Positions 56,037-64,000 of a stretch of DNA of 64,000 bases are shown piece after piece (within the stretch, counting starts at the first letter, position 1; each line of letters begins with the position of its first letter). The position numbers were made by a program, and so were the translations under genes. Location: assembly GCF_028201475.1 (NCBI RefSeq), contig NZ_CP116383.1, positions 2,666,001 through 2,730,000 on the forward strand, read 5' to 3'. The notes beneath the pieces are model-generated. The model was not told the origin of the DNA, did no database searches, and worked only from the letters and a program-made list of their open reading frames with translations. The stretch is from Vibrio sp. SCSIO 43137. Lineage in GTDB: Bacteria; Pseudomonadota; Gammaproteobacteria; Enterobacterales; Vibrionaceae.

Positions 56037-58868
56037 TTAAGCAAACTGACGCGCTTCGCCGTCACCATCAACATTAGACACACAGCGGCCACAGATTTTC
56101 TCATGACCTTCAATCTGACCAACATCAGCAACATGGTGCCAGCAGCGATCGCACTTCTCAGCTTCAGAGGCGTTGACCTCAACAAACAGACCTTCAATCT
56201 CTGTGGCATGAGCCGCTTCTGACTTCTCGCTAAGCGGCTTAACTTCCGCTTTCGATGTCAGCAGCACAAAGCGCAACTCATCATCCAGCTTACGGATAGT
56301 GTCAGCCAGAGCGTCATCAGCAAACAGTGTTACTTCCGCCTGAAGCGAACCACCAATGGTCTTCTCATTACGGGCTGACTCAAGCAGTTTGTTTACTGCA
56401 CTGCGCACTTCCTGAATTGAGCTCCAGAACTCGTCGTTCAGCTCTTCGCCTTCAGCAAGACCAAACAGACCGTCATACCATGCTTCAGTAAAGACAAACT
56501 TGCTTCTTTCACCCGGCATCTGGTTCCAGATTTCATCGGCTGTGAAAGAGAGGATCGGCGCCATCCAGCGAACCAGGGCTTCTACGATGTAGTAAAGAGC
56601 CGTCTGACAACTGCGCTGAGCGTGTCCGCCCTGCTTAGCTGTGTACTGACGGTCTTTGATAACATCTAAGTAGAAAGAACCCATTTCAATAGAGCAGAAC
56701 TGCATCAGACGCTGCGTTACCGCGTGAGTATTATACTCATCGTAGGCTTTAACAATTTCAGCCTGAGCAGCCTGAGCACGACCTACTGCCCAGCGATCCA
56801 GAGCAACCATCTCTTCCACAGGAACGATATCTGTTTCTGGGTTAAAGCCACTCAGGTTAGCAAGGAAGAAACGCGCAGTATTACGGATACGGCGATAAGC
56901 ATCGGCGCTACGCTTCAGGATCTCATCAGAAACGGCAACTTCACCGGTATAGTCAGTAGACGCAACCCATAAGCGCAGAATATCCGCACCCAGTTTGTTA
57001 GTGACATCTTTAGGCGCAACAACGTTACCGATAGACTTAGACATCTTACGGCCGTGACCATCAACGACGAAACCGTGTGTCAGCACTTGCTTATAAGGCG
57101 CTACACCCTTCATAGCAATGGAAGAGATCAGTGAAGACTGGAACCAGCCACGATGCTGATCCGAACCTTCAAGGTACATATCGGCACTGTTGCCGTTAAA
57201 CTCATCACGGTTGTCTACTACAGCATAGTGAGTAACACCAGAGTCAAACCAGACGTCCAGAGTATCAAGAACCTTCTCATACTTATCGGCATCTTCAGCA
57301 CCCATTAGCTCAGCAGGATCTACATCCCACCATGCCTGAATACCTTTCTGCTCAACCAGTTTCGTCACTTTTTCAATCAGCTCAGCACTATCAGGGTGCA
57401 GTTCTGATGTCTCTTTATGAACAAACAGAGCAATTGGCACACCCCAGGTACGCTGACGCGAGATACACCACTCAGGACGGCCTTCAATCATACCTTCAAT
57501 GCGGCTCTGACCCCAGTCAGGGATCCACTGAACGCCTTTGATGGCATCAAGCGCTTTAGAACGCAATCCGGCCTGATCCATAGAAACAAACCACTGCGGC
57601 GTTGCACGGAAAATAATCGGGGTCTTATGACGCCAGCAATGTGGGTAGCTGTGCTCATAAGCGTGATGATGCAGCAATGCTCCGCGCTCTTTCAGAACGT
57701 CAAGAACTGCATCATTGGCTTTAAATACATGCTGACCGGCAAAAAGCTCTGTATCCGGCAGGAATACACCGTTAGAACCAACCGGGTTTGCTACTTCAAG
57801 ATCGTATTGCTGACCAACAGCAAAGTCTTCCTGACCATGACCCGGGGCAGTATGAACGACACCAGTACCAGACTCAGTCGTAACGTGATCGCCAAGGATG
57901 GCTGGAACATCAAAATCATAGAACGGGTGCTGGAAGCGCATCAGTTCAAGATCGGCACCTTTACAGAAGCCCAGATTGTGGAAATGCTCGATACCGGCAC
58001 GATCCATCACATCTTTAGCCAGCTCAGAAGCAACCAGCAGTCGCTGAGGCTGCTCGCCTTCTACCTGAATCAGTACATACTCAAGATCAGCACGCACGGC
58101 AACAGCGCGGTTGGCAGGAAGTGTCCAAGGCGTTGTTGTCCAGATAACAATAGAGATATCGCCTTCTCCCGCATGGCCGTCAGAGACTGAGAATTTCTCA
58201 ACCAGCGCCGCCTCATCTACCGCTTTAAACTTAACGTCGATAGAAGGGGAAACTTTATCTTTATACTCAACTTCAGCTTCTGCCAGAGCAGAGCCACAGT
58301 CTGTACACCAGTGTACAGGTTTGAAGCCTTTCAGCAGGTGGCCTTCGTCAGCGATCTTGCCCAGAGCGCGGATAATATTAGCTTCTGTTGCAAAATCCAT
58401 AGTGCGGTAAGGCTTATCCCACTCACCCATAATTCCTAGACGCTTAAAGCTCTCTTTTTGTCCTTCGACCTGACCAGCCGCATAAGCACGGCACTTCTCG
58501 CGGAATTCTGCCGCGGTCACTTTCTGGCCCGGTTTACCGACTTTCTTCTCTACCATAAGTTCGATTGGCAGACCGTGACAGTCCCAGCCCGGAACGTATG
58601 GGGCATCGAAGTCAGACAAGGTTTTGGATTTAATAATAATGTCTTTAAGAATCTTGTTTAATGCATGACCAATATGAATATCACCGTTGGCATACGGAGG
58701 GCCATCATGTAATACGAACGATTTTTTGCCTTTCTTAGCTTTACGGATTTCACCGTAAAGATCTTCTTTATACCAACGCTTAAGCATTTCCGGCTCACGA
58801 TTCGCCAGATTACCGCGCATTGGAAACCCTGTTTCTGGTAAATTCAGGGTATCTTTATAGTCAGTCAT
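56037..58868 (-). CDS. ileS: Isoleucyl-tRNA synthetase
   Basis: 943 residues. Class I motifs: [12 protein letters not shown] near residue 67 and KMSKSIGN near 605, an editing domain between them ([10 protein letters not shown]), an anticodon-binding region, and a C-terminal zinc site ([24 protein letters not shown], four Cys). Bacterial-type IleS1. Conserved ribF-ileS-lspA order. Confidence 0.98.
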   Translation of the reverse strand: MTDYKDTLNLPETGFPMRGNLANREPEMLKRWYKEDLYGEIRKAKKGKKSFVLHDGPPYANGDIHIGHALNKILKDIIIKSKTLSDFDAPYVPGWDCHGLPIELMVEKKVGKPGQKVTAAEFREKCRAYAAGQVEGQKESFKRLGIMGEWDKPYRTMDFATEANIIRALGKIADEGHLLKGFKPVHWCTDCGSALAEAEVEYKDKVSPSIDVKFKAVDEAALVEKFSVSDGHAGEGDISIVIWTTTPWTLPANRAVAVRADLEYVLIQVEGEQPQRLLVASELAKDVMDRAGIEHFHNLGFCKGADLELMRFQHPFYDFDVPAILGDHVTTESGTGVVHTAPGHGQEDFAVGQQYDLEVANPVGSNGVFLPDTELFAGQHVFKANDAVLDVLKERGALLHHHAYEHSYPHCWRHKTPIIFRATPQWFVSMDQAGLRSKALDAIKGVQWIPDWGQSRIEGMIEGRPEWCISRQRTWGVPIALFVHKETSELHPDSAELIEKVTKLVEQKGIQAWWDVDPAELMGAEDADKYEKVLDTLDVWFDSGVTHYAVVDNRDEFNGNSADMYLEGSDQHRGWFQSSLISSIAMKGVAPYKQVLTHGFVVDGHGRKMSKSIGNVVAPKDVTNKLGADILRLWVASTDYTGEVAVSDEILKRSADAYRRIRNTARFFLANLSGFNPETDIVPVEEMVALDRWAVGRAQAAQAEIVKAYDEYNTHAVTQRLMQFCSIEMGSFYLDVIKDRQYTAKQGGHAQRSCQTALYYIVEALVRWMAPILSFTADEIWNQMPGERSKFVFTEAWYDGLFGLAEGEELNDEFWSSIQEVRSAVNKLLESARNEKTIGGSLQAEVTLFADDALADTIRKLDDELRFVLLTSKAEVKPLSEKSEAAHATEIEGLFVEVNASEAEKCDRCWHHVADVGQIEGHEKICGRCVSNVDGDGEARQFA

Positions 58869-58930
58869 TGATTCTTAGTTCCGTTGTGTTGGGCGAAGTT
58901 AGACATTATTTAGCCGGTTCGGTTAACCCG

Positions 58931-59866
58931 CTAATTCTCTAGCTGATGCAGCCACACCCTTGCTGCCTCAGCATCCAATTCAATTTGTTGTTTTAACGCT
59001 TCAAACGACTCAAAACGTTTCTCTTCTCTCAGTTTCTTCAGCAAAGAAACCTCAAGCTGTTTACCATAAAGGTTTTTATTAAATTCAAACAGGTGCACTT
59101 CAAGTTGCTGACGAACGCCATTTACTGTCGGACGTTGGCCGATATTGGCAACGCCACCATAAGATGACTCATCCACCCCATGCACCTGTACCACATAAAC
59201 CCCGGACACCGGAGAGACGCATCGTTTCAGCGGGATATTCGCGGTAGGAAACCCTATGGTTCTACCCAGCTTCTGCCCGTGAGAGACGCGTCCGCTGATG
59301 CTATATGCTCTTCCCAGATATCTCTCTGCCTGAGCAATCTCATTATCTGCCAAGGCCTTACGTATCGAAGTACTACTTACTCTGTGTTCCTGAACACAAA
59401 AACTTTCCGTGTTCACCACTTCGAAGCCGTATTTTTCTCCGGCTTTTTTCAGCATATCAAAGTTACCGGCTCTCTCTCTGCCAAAGCAGAAATCATCACC
59501 GACAACCAGATATTTCACCCCGAGCTTATCAACCAGTAAATCACGGATAAAGGATTCCGCCGGCCAGTCAGCAAAGCGTTTATTGAAGTTAACACAAAGC
59601 AGCCGATCAATCTTGAGCTTACTCAGTTGAACATACTTATCTCTCAGCCGGGTCAGTCTTGCCGGAGCTCTATCTCCTGCAAACAGTTCCATGGGCTGCG
59701 GTTCAAAGGTCATCACCACCGAAGGCAGTTCCAGTTGTTTCGCCTTAGCGCACAACTGAGCCAGAACTCTCATATGCCCTAAATGGACACCATCAAAATT
59801 CCCTATGGTTAAAACACAGCCTTTATGTTGTGTTTTAATGTTATGTATACCCCGGATCAATTCCAT
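58931..59866 (-). CDS. ribF: Bifunctional riboflavin kinase / FAD synthetase
   Basis: 311 residues. FAD synthetase domain (1-180; TIGNFDGVHLGH, VVGDDFCFGRERAG) and riboflavin kinase domain (185-305; GRTIGFPTANI). Makes FMN then FAD. It lies between murJ and ileS; no FMN riboswitch was recognised in its leader. Confidence 0.97.
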   Translation of the reverse strand: MELIRGIHNIKTQHKGCVLTIGNFDGVHLGHMRVLAQLCAKAKQLELPSVVMTFEPQPMELFAGDRAPARLTRLRDKYVQLSKLKIDRLLCVNFNKRFADWPAESFIRDLLVDKLGVKYLVVGDDFCFGRERAGNFDMLKKAGEKYGFEVVNTESFCVQEHRVSSTSIRKALADNEIAQAERYLGRAYSISGRVSHGQKLGRTIGFPTANIPLKRCVSPVSGVYVVQVHGVDESSYGGVANIGQRPTVNGVRQQLEVHLFEFNKNLYGKQLEVSLLKKLREEKRFESFEALKQQIELDAEAARVWLHQLEN

Positions 59867-59937
59867 TTGAACTTACTACAAACCCAATGTTGACTAATTG
59901 ATTTATGTGAAACTGACGGATTATATACCAATCTGTA

Positions 59938-61500
59938 TTAGTCCGTAACCGCTTTTAGGTGATTTAAACGTATCCCTAATATCAGCGCGGTAATTACATA
60001 GCTTAACCCGCCAACGCCAATGTAAAAAGCCAGCATCATTACTCTCTCAGTAATCCCCCAGTCAAGCCACTGTGACATTTCCGGAGTTAACCAGTGTAAC
60101 CCTGCCACCATAGCAGATCCGGCCAGCAATAATCTCAGAGAAAAAGAGAGGGTCTGCTTAGTGACACTATATACACCCGCCATATGCAGGCCACGGTACA
60201 GCAGAGCCATATTAACAAAGGCCGATAAGGCGGTAGCCATTGCCAGACCAACATAACCGTAAAAATAGGCGAAGATAGCGTTAAACACCATATTAGACAC
60301 CATAGCGATAATGCCGTACTTCACTGGAGTCTTAGTATCCTGACGGGAGTAGTACCCCGGAGCCAGCACCTTTATCAACATAAAGTTCAGCAAGCCGGAA
60401 GCATAAGCAATAAGAGACATGGAGGCCTGATTAACATCATGAGGAGTAAACTCCCCGCGCATAAACAGCACCATTAACATAGGTTTAGACAGAACCATTA
60501 GTCCGAGCATTGCCGGGAAGCCCAGCAGTAGCACCATTCTGACTCCCCAGTCCATGGTGCTGCGGAAGCCCTGATTATGAGAATCGACATGCTTTCTGGA
60601 CAGAGCAGGAAGAATCACTGTGGCAATGGCGATACCAAACAGGCCAAGGGGAAACTCCAGCAGACGATCTGAATAATAGAGCCAGCTTATAGAGCCGGTA
60701 GCAAGAAAGCTGGCAATAAAGGTATCAAACAAAAGGTTTATCTGACTGACAGAAACACCAAAAAGTGCAGGTATCATCAGGGTGCGGATCTTTACTACTC
60801 CGGGATCACGCCAGCCCCATTGTGGTTTCACCAGTGCTCCCTCTTTAATAAGAAACGGGATCTGAAATAAAAACTGCACTAAACCCCCAAGAAATACCCC
60901 AATAGCCAGCCCGACTTCCGGCTGCTGCAGATTAGGTGAAATAAACAGAGCCGACGCAATAATCATCACGTTCAGGAAAACAGGTGTAAATGAGGAGACA
61001 GCAAACTTGCCCAGTGTATTCAGTATTGAGCCGGACAGAGCCACAAAAGTGATAAACCACAAATAGGGAAAAGTAATTTTCAGCATAAAGCTGGCCAGTT
61101 CATATTTGTGTGCAGATGGCCCGCCATTCAGCCAGTCAATAAACCAGCCGGCACCAAACAGTGCCGTAACCACACCAGAGCCTAATACGCCGACAAGAGT
61201 AACAATAGTCACCAGCACACCAAGAGTACCGGATACACGGGCAATCAGCTGTCTGGTCTTCTCTTTATCTCCCTGAGCCTGATACTCTGTCAGAACAGGA
61301 ACAAAAGCCTGAGAAAAAGCCCCTTCAGCAAACAGTCTTCTCAGGAAATTAGGAATTTTATTGGCAAAAAAGAAAACGTCAGCGCTTGCACCGGCTCCCA
61401 TTAAGTTGGCCACTACCACATCACGTACTAAACCCAATACACGTGAAACCAGAGTCATCAGGCTGACAATCATGCCTGATTTCAGGAGTCGCTTACTCAC
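59938..61500 (-). CDS. murJ: Lipid II flippase MurJ
   Basis: 520 residues, MOP superfamily with 14 predicted membrane helices. Recognised from KSGMIVSLMTLVSRVLGLVRD at the N-terminus and FAEGAFSQAFVPV near residue 58. It exports lipid II across the inner membrane for wall synthesis. Divergent from rpsT and upstream of ribF. Confidence 0.97.
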   Translation of the reverse strand: MSKRLLKSGMIVSLMTLVSRVLGLVRDVVVANLMGAGASADVFFFANKIPNFLRRLFAEGAFSQAFVPVLTEYQAQGDKEKTRQLIARVSGTLGVLVTIVTLVGVLGSGVVTALFGAGWFIDWLNGGPSAHKYELASFMLKITFPYLWFITFVALSGSILNTLGKFAVSSFTPVFLNVMIIASALFISPNLQQPEVGLAIGVFLGGLVQFLFQIPFLIKEGALVKPQWGWRDPGVVKIRTLMIPALFGVSVSQINLLFDTFIASFLATGSISWLYYSDRLLEFPLGLFGIAIATVILPALSRKHVDSHNQGFRSTMDWGVRMVLLLGFPAMLGLMVLSKPMLMVLFMRGEFTPHDVNQASMSLIAYASGLLNFMLIKVLAPGYYSRQDTKTPVKYGIIAMVSNMVFNAIFAYFYGYVGLAMATALSAFVNMALLYRGLHMAGVYSVTKQTLSFSLRLLLAGSAMVAGLHWLTPEMSQWLDWGITERVMMLAFYIGVGGLSYVITALILGIRLNHLKAVTD

Positions 61501-61646
61501 AAATACCTCTTAGAATAGTTTGCTAATGCGATATACAGAATTGATGGCATTGGCACTAAAATGCTGTTAGAATCCACGCCATCTTAACCGCGTTAACCCA
61601 ACTATTCCAAATTTGTGTGGATTAGACGGGTTTTTGCACAAATCAT

Positions 61647-61675
61647 TTGACATCACGGCGAGAAAGAGGCATATT
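61647..61675 (+). promoter_or_regulatory. Predicted rpsT promoter
   Basis: TTGACA (-35, perfect), 17-bp spacer, CATATT (-10), ending 47 bp before the rpsT start codon. Confidence 0.65.
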
Positions 61676-61722
61676 CCTCCGCCTTAAATTGTCACCGAAC
61701 TAAGTTTTTGGGAGTTAGACCC

Positions 61723-61983
61723 TTGGCAAACAGTAAATCTGCTAAGAAGCGCGCTATCCAAGCTGAAAAACGTCGTCAGCACAATGCTAGCCGTCGTTCT
61801 ATGATGCGCACTTACATGAAAAAAACTATCGCTGCTATCGAAGCGGGCGATAAAGAAGCTGCAACTGCTGCATTCGCTGCAGTTACACCTATCCTAGACC
61901 GTATGGCGACTAAAGGCCTTATTCATAAGAATAAAGCAGCACGTCATAAGTCTCGTTTCAACGCCGCTATCAAAGCACTTTAA
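61723..61983 (+). CDS. rpsT: 30S ribosomal protein S20 (bS20)
   Basis: 86 residues from a TTG start at 61723 ([20 protein letters not shown] after the initiator), with GGGAG 8 nt upstream. The same UUG start is used in E. coli rpsT and is tied to S20 autoregulation there. S20 binds 16S rRNA early in 30S assembly. Confidence 0.97.
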   Translation: MANSKSAKKRAIQAEKRRQHNASRRSMMRTYMKKTIAAIEAGDKEAATAAFAAVTPILDRMATKGLIHKNKAARHKSRFNAAIKAL

Positions 61984-62011
61984 TTTAAAGTACTCTTTTA
62001 GCGATTGAAAC

Positions 62012-62039
62012 AAAAAAACCGGCTTCAGCCGGTTTTTTT
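62012..62039 (+). terminator. Terminator after rpsT
   Basis: Stem AACCGGCT / AGCCGGTT extended by A and T runs, 2-nt loop. May also serve the convergent hlyU. Confidence 0.92.
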
Positions 62040-62135
62040 ATATCTGAATATCACTACCAATAACAATCACTTAATTTCTAATCATCCATTTTTAGTGTTA
62101 AAGATTATTATTGGTATTGATACAAAGTGACTCTG

Positions 62136-62432
62136 TTATGCAGGGCAGTAAAGAGAGTGCAGTAGTTTAATCATCTCTTTCACCTCGTGGCTACTCAGAG
62201 AGTAATAAACTGTCTGTGCTTCTTTTCTTGTGGCAACAAGTCCATCCCGTCGAAGCCATGCCAGATGTTGCGATAAAGCAGACTGGCTAAGTTCCAGCAT
62301 AGTACAAAGTTCACCTACAGAAAGCTCTTGTTCATGAAGAATGCACAAAATCTGAAGCCTTCTTTCATTCGCCATCGCTTTCAATAAGGCCACAGCCTTA
62401 GCGGAGTTTCTCTCCATTTCCTGTAGGTTCAT
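62136..62432 (-). CDS. hlyU: ArsR/SmtB-family regulator HlyU
   Basis: 98 residues. A winged helix-turn-helix (VGELCTMLELSQSALSQHLAWLRRDGLV) of the ArsR fold without the metal-binding Cys motif. It matches vibrio HlyU closely (MNLQEMERNSAKAV, AMANERRLQIL). Cys30 and Cys96 are at the positions of the redox-active pair described for HlyU. HlyU activates hemolysin or RTX toxin genes, often by displacing H-NS. Here it sits in the core position beside rpsT; its toxin targets are outside the window. Confidence 0.93.
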   Translation of the reverse strand: MNLQEMERNSAKAVALLKAMANERRLQILCILHEQELSVGELCTMLELSQSALSQHLAWLRRDGLVATRKEAQTVYYSLSSHEVKEMIKLLHSLYCPA

Positions 62433-62648
62433 TTATTCGCCTCCAACAAGCTGTTTTTATATGAACTAGAGTTTTACTTGAGCTAACATGAAAACCATTG
62501 CAATGTTAGTTTTTGCGCTTACTAACAAAATGATTAATATTTAACCCACGAATGGTAATACAATCGCTCTCCAGATTGAAGAGCAAAGCGTATTGATTAA
62601 CAAATTACTTAATTATAGAAAGACCTTTATATGTAAATTTGAGCCAAA

Positions 62649-63548
62649 CTATAAAGATGGATTAAACAGGGAGTCGAAATCTGAGTCACAAACACTTTTC
62701 ACTGCCGGATGCTGAATCATTCTTTCCGCAAAAATAACGTAATACTCTTCTTTTAACTCTTTCACTTTTCCAATCTGTTGGAAAGCCGCTTCATCATTAA
62801 GTTCCGCCAAATATAAGTCTGGTGCCAGATATATAACATCTGAGTGATAGCGGGCAAAAGCCTTCATTAAGGCAACATCATCAAACTCACCCAGAATACT
62901 GGGTTGTAATCCCTGCTGATCGAACCATGCTGACACTTTTCTTCCCATTGAAGTCCGCCCGCCAGGGATCAACAGTTTCTTCTGTTCAAGAATTTCCGGA
63001 AAACTAAACTTCTCCAGATGCCCCGAATAAAAGAAGCTTAATGAACACTCACCTAACTTTTTGCTATACAAACCGGGTAACTGGCTTGAGTCTATAGGGC
63101 AGTCAGAAAGAATCATATCCAGCTTATGTTGTGAAAGTTGTTCCAGCAACAGCTCGTGGGTAGATTCAAAACAGCGCAAATGAATATTGCTTTCTTCTGA
63201 AATCGTGGTCATTAATACTTTACTTATCAGACGCTTTGATAAGGCATCTGCTACACCAACATCAAAAAGCAGGTTTGATCGTTGACTGTAGTTGACGATA
63301 TCCAACATCTCATAACTAAGATCAAACATTCTGTCCGCATACTTATAAATAAGCTGGCCAAGTTCCGTTGGCTCTATGCTGCGTCCGTTTCTCTTAGTCA
63401 GCTTGCCATTAACCCTATCTTCAAGGGCCTTGATCTGACCAGTCACCGTTTGTGGTGTCAAAAAAAGGGCGTCTGCTGCACGGGTAACAGAGCCCTGCTT
63501 ACAAACCATCCAGAAATAGTAGAGGTGGTTATAGTTCAAATGTGACAT
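62649..63548 (-). CDS. nhaR: LysR-family regulator NhaR
   Basis: 299 residues from [21 protein letters not shown] lies 9 nt before this ATG, and a longer in-frame start is rejected. An N-terminal winged helix-turn-helix (about 5-63; [25 protein letters not shown]) is followed by a periplasmic-binding-like effector domain. NhaR senses Na+ and activates the Na+/H+ antiporter gene nhaA in E. coli. No nhaA is in this window. Confidence 0.93.
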   Translation of the reverse strand: MSHLNYNHLYYFWMVCKQGSVTRAADALFLTPQTVTGQIKALEDRVNGKLTKRNGRSIEPTELGQLIYKYADRMFDLSYEMLDIVNYSQRSNLLFDVGVADALSKRLISKVLMTTISEESNIHLRCFESTHELLLEQLSQHKLDMILSDCPIDSSQLPGLYSKKLGECSLSFFYSGHLEKFSFPEILEQKKLLIPGGRTSMGRKVSAWFDQQGLQPSILGEFDDVALMKAFARYHSDVIYLAPDLYLAELNDEAAFQQIGKVKELKEEYYVIFAERMIQHPAVKSVCDSDFDSLFNPSL

Positions 63549-63923
63549 CAGCGATGATTCCTTTTCAATCCGCAGACAAGTTGAAAGATAACAATATATC
63601 AACAACTCGGTAAAACCGAAAACTAATAATAAAAGTTATATTTTTTCCGATAGTAGCAGTCACAATTTGACACTTTATTTCGCCCATTTAAGCCTCTCAG
63701 GCGTAAATAATTCTGAACAACACAGAGTACACAGCGGGCAAAAACCTAAAATACTCTTAAATTACAATCAAATAGAAGTTTTCGGAAAGTTTCAAAACAC
63801 TATCTATACTTCTCACAGGCGCTTTTCCCATTTTATAAAACTGTAATATTAGTGAAATATTCAGCCACTAGTATCGCGGTCAGATTAGTTAAATGACCAA
63901 TAATCTGGGTCTCGGAGAACAAT
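63549..63923. other. Divergent intergenic region nhaR / right-edge gene
   Basis: 375 bp, AT-rich, with no convincing gene. It should hold the promoters of both divergent genes; a TTGACA occurs at 63667-63672 but no matching -10 is obvious. Confidence 0.5.
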
Positions 63924-64000
63924 TATGAACCAAGCGACAACAGCAGCATCGTCTGCAACGCATCAGAAATCTAAAAACTGGATTCGCTGGGCAAACTTGG
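63924..64000 (+). CDS. Unidentified protein, N-terminal 25 codons only
   Basis: ATG 63924 preceded by GGAGAA 6 nt upstream; the frame runs off the right edge. The visible start MNQATTAASSATHQKSKNW then IRWANL looks like a short polar N-terminus before a membrane segment, but this is too little for a call. Divergent from nhaR. Confidence 0.55.

Noticed and set aside
58869..59930. FMN riboswitch before ribF
   Set aside because: The 71-bp gap from murJ to ribF is too short and lacks conserved RFN sequence.
61708..61722. Five-codon extension of S20 from an earlier TTG
   Set aside because: The ribosome-binding site GGGAG would lie inside it; the conserved UUG start is at 61723.

Overview
This 64 kb window looks like a chromosome I segment of a Vibrio species. 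The evidence is gene content and order: prfC, rimI-holD-yhbS-ubiT, a RocS-like GGDEF/EAL gene, ubiUV, a MATE/MarR pair, nlpI-pnp-rpsO-truB-rbfA-infB-nusA-rimP-tRNA-secG-glmM-folP-ftsH, greA/dacB, tyrS, aroF-tyrA, btsSR, nagZ, anmK-murQ, cstA, ispH-fkpB-lspA-ileS-ribF-murJ, rpsT, hlyU and nhaR. HlyU, the RocS position and the order as a whole match what I recall of vibrio genomes. The species cannot be told from the sequence alone.

Layout. 1-1091 is the N-terminal part of prfC. 1284-10824 looks like an accessory block between prfC and rimI: a four-gene carbohydrate-type ABC importer, an IclR regulator, a large FAD-dependent oxidoreductase with a lectin-like tail, a SulP anion transporter and a small ribbon-helix-helix protein. 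10904-17034 holds rimI-holD-yhbS-ubiT, then rocS and ubiUV (anaerobic ubiquinone synthesis). 17087-18913 is a MATE exporter with a MarR regulator; each gene has an identical-half-site 15-bp operator at its start. 19026-34320 is a long leftward series of RNA and translation genes ending at ftsH, with initiator tRNA-Met and tRNA-Leu genes. Next to ftsH the expected rlmE is present only as a multiply disrupted pseudogene. 35181-38142 holds yhbY, greA, dacB and a small membrane protein. A complete IS4-family element (38455-39883, 12-bp target duplication) has split the terminator hairpin of tyrS. 41234-53087 carries cell-wall hydrolysis and recycling genes (M23 peptidase, nagZ, anmK, murQ), aroF-tyrA with TyrR boxes, the pyruvate-sensing pair btsSR and a CstA-type transporter. 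53202-61500 is the ispH-fkpB-lspA-ileS-ribF-murJ strand, followed by rpsT (UUG start), hlyU, nhaR and the first 25 codons of an unidentified gene.

Most of the window is ordinary vibrio core genome. The observations most worth a second look are the decayed rlmE at its native locus, the IS4 insertion into a terminator (with a replacement terminator supplied by the IS end), the paired operators of the MarR/MATE and IclR/ABC systems, the accessory sugar/oxidoreductase cassette, a short promoter-uORF-terminator unit next to the IS, and a large palindrome downstream of the M23 peptidase. I found no CRISPR array, prophage, or clear new defence or biosynthetic system.
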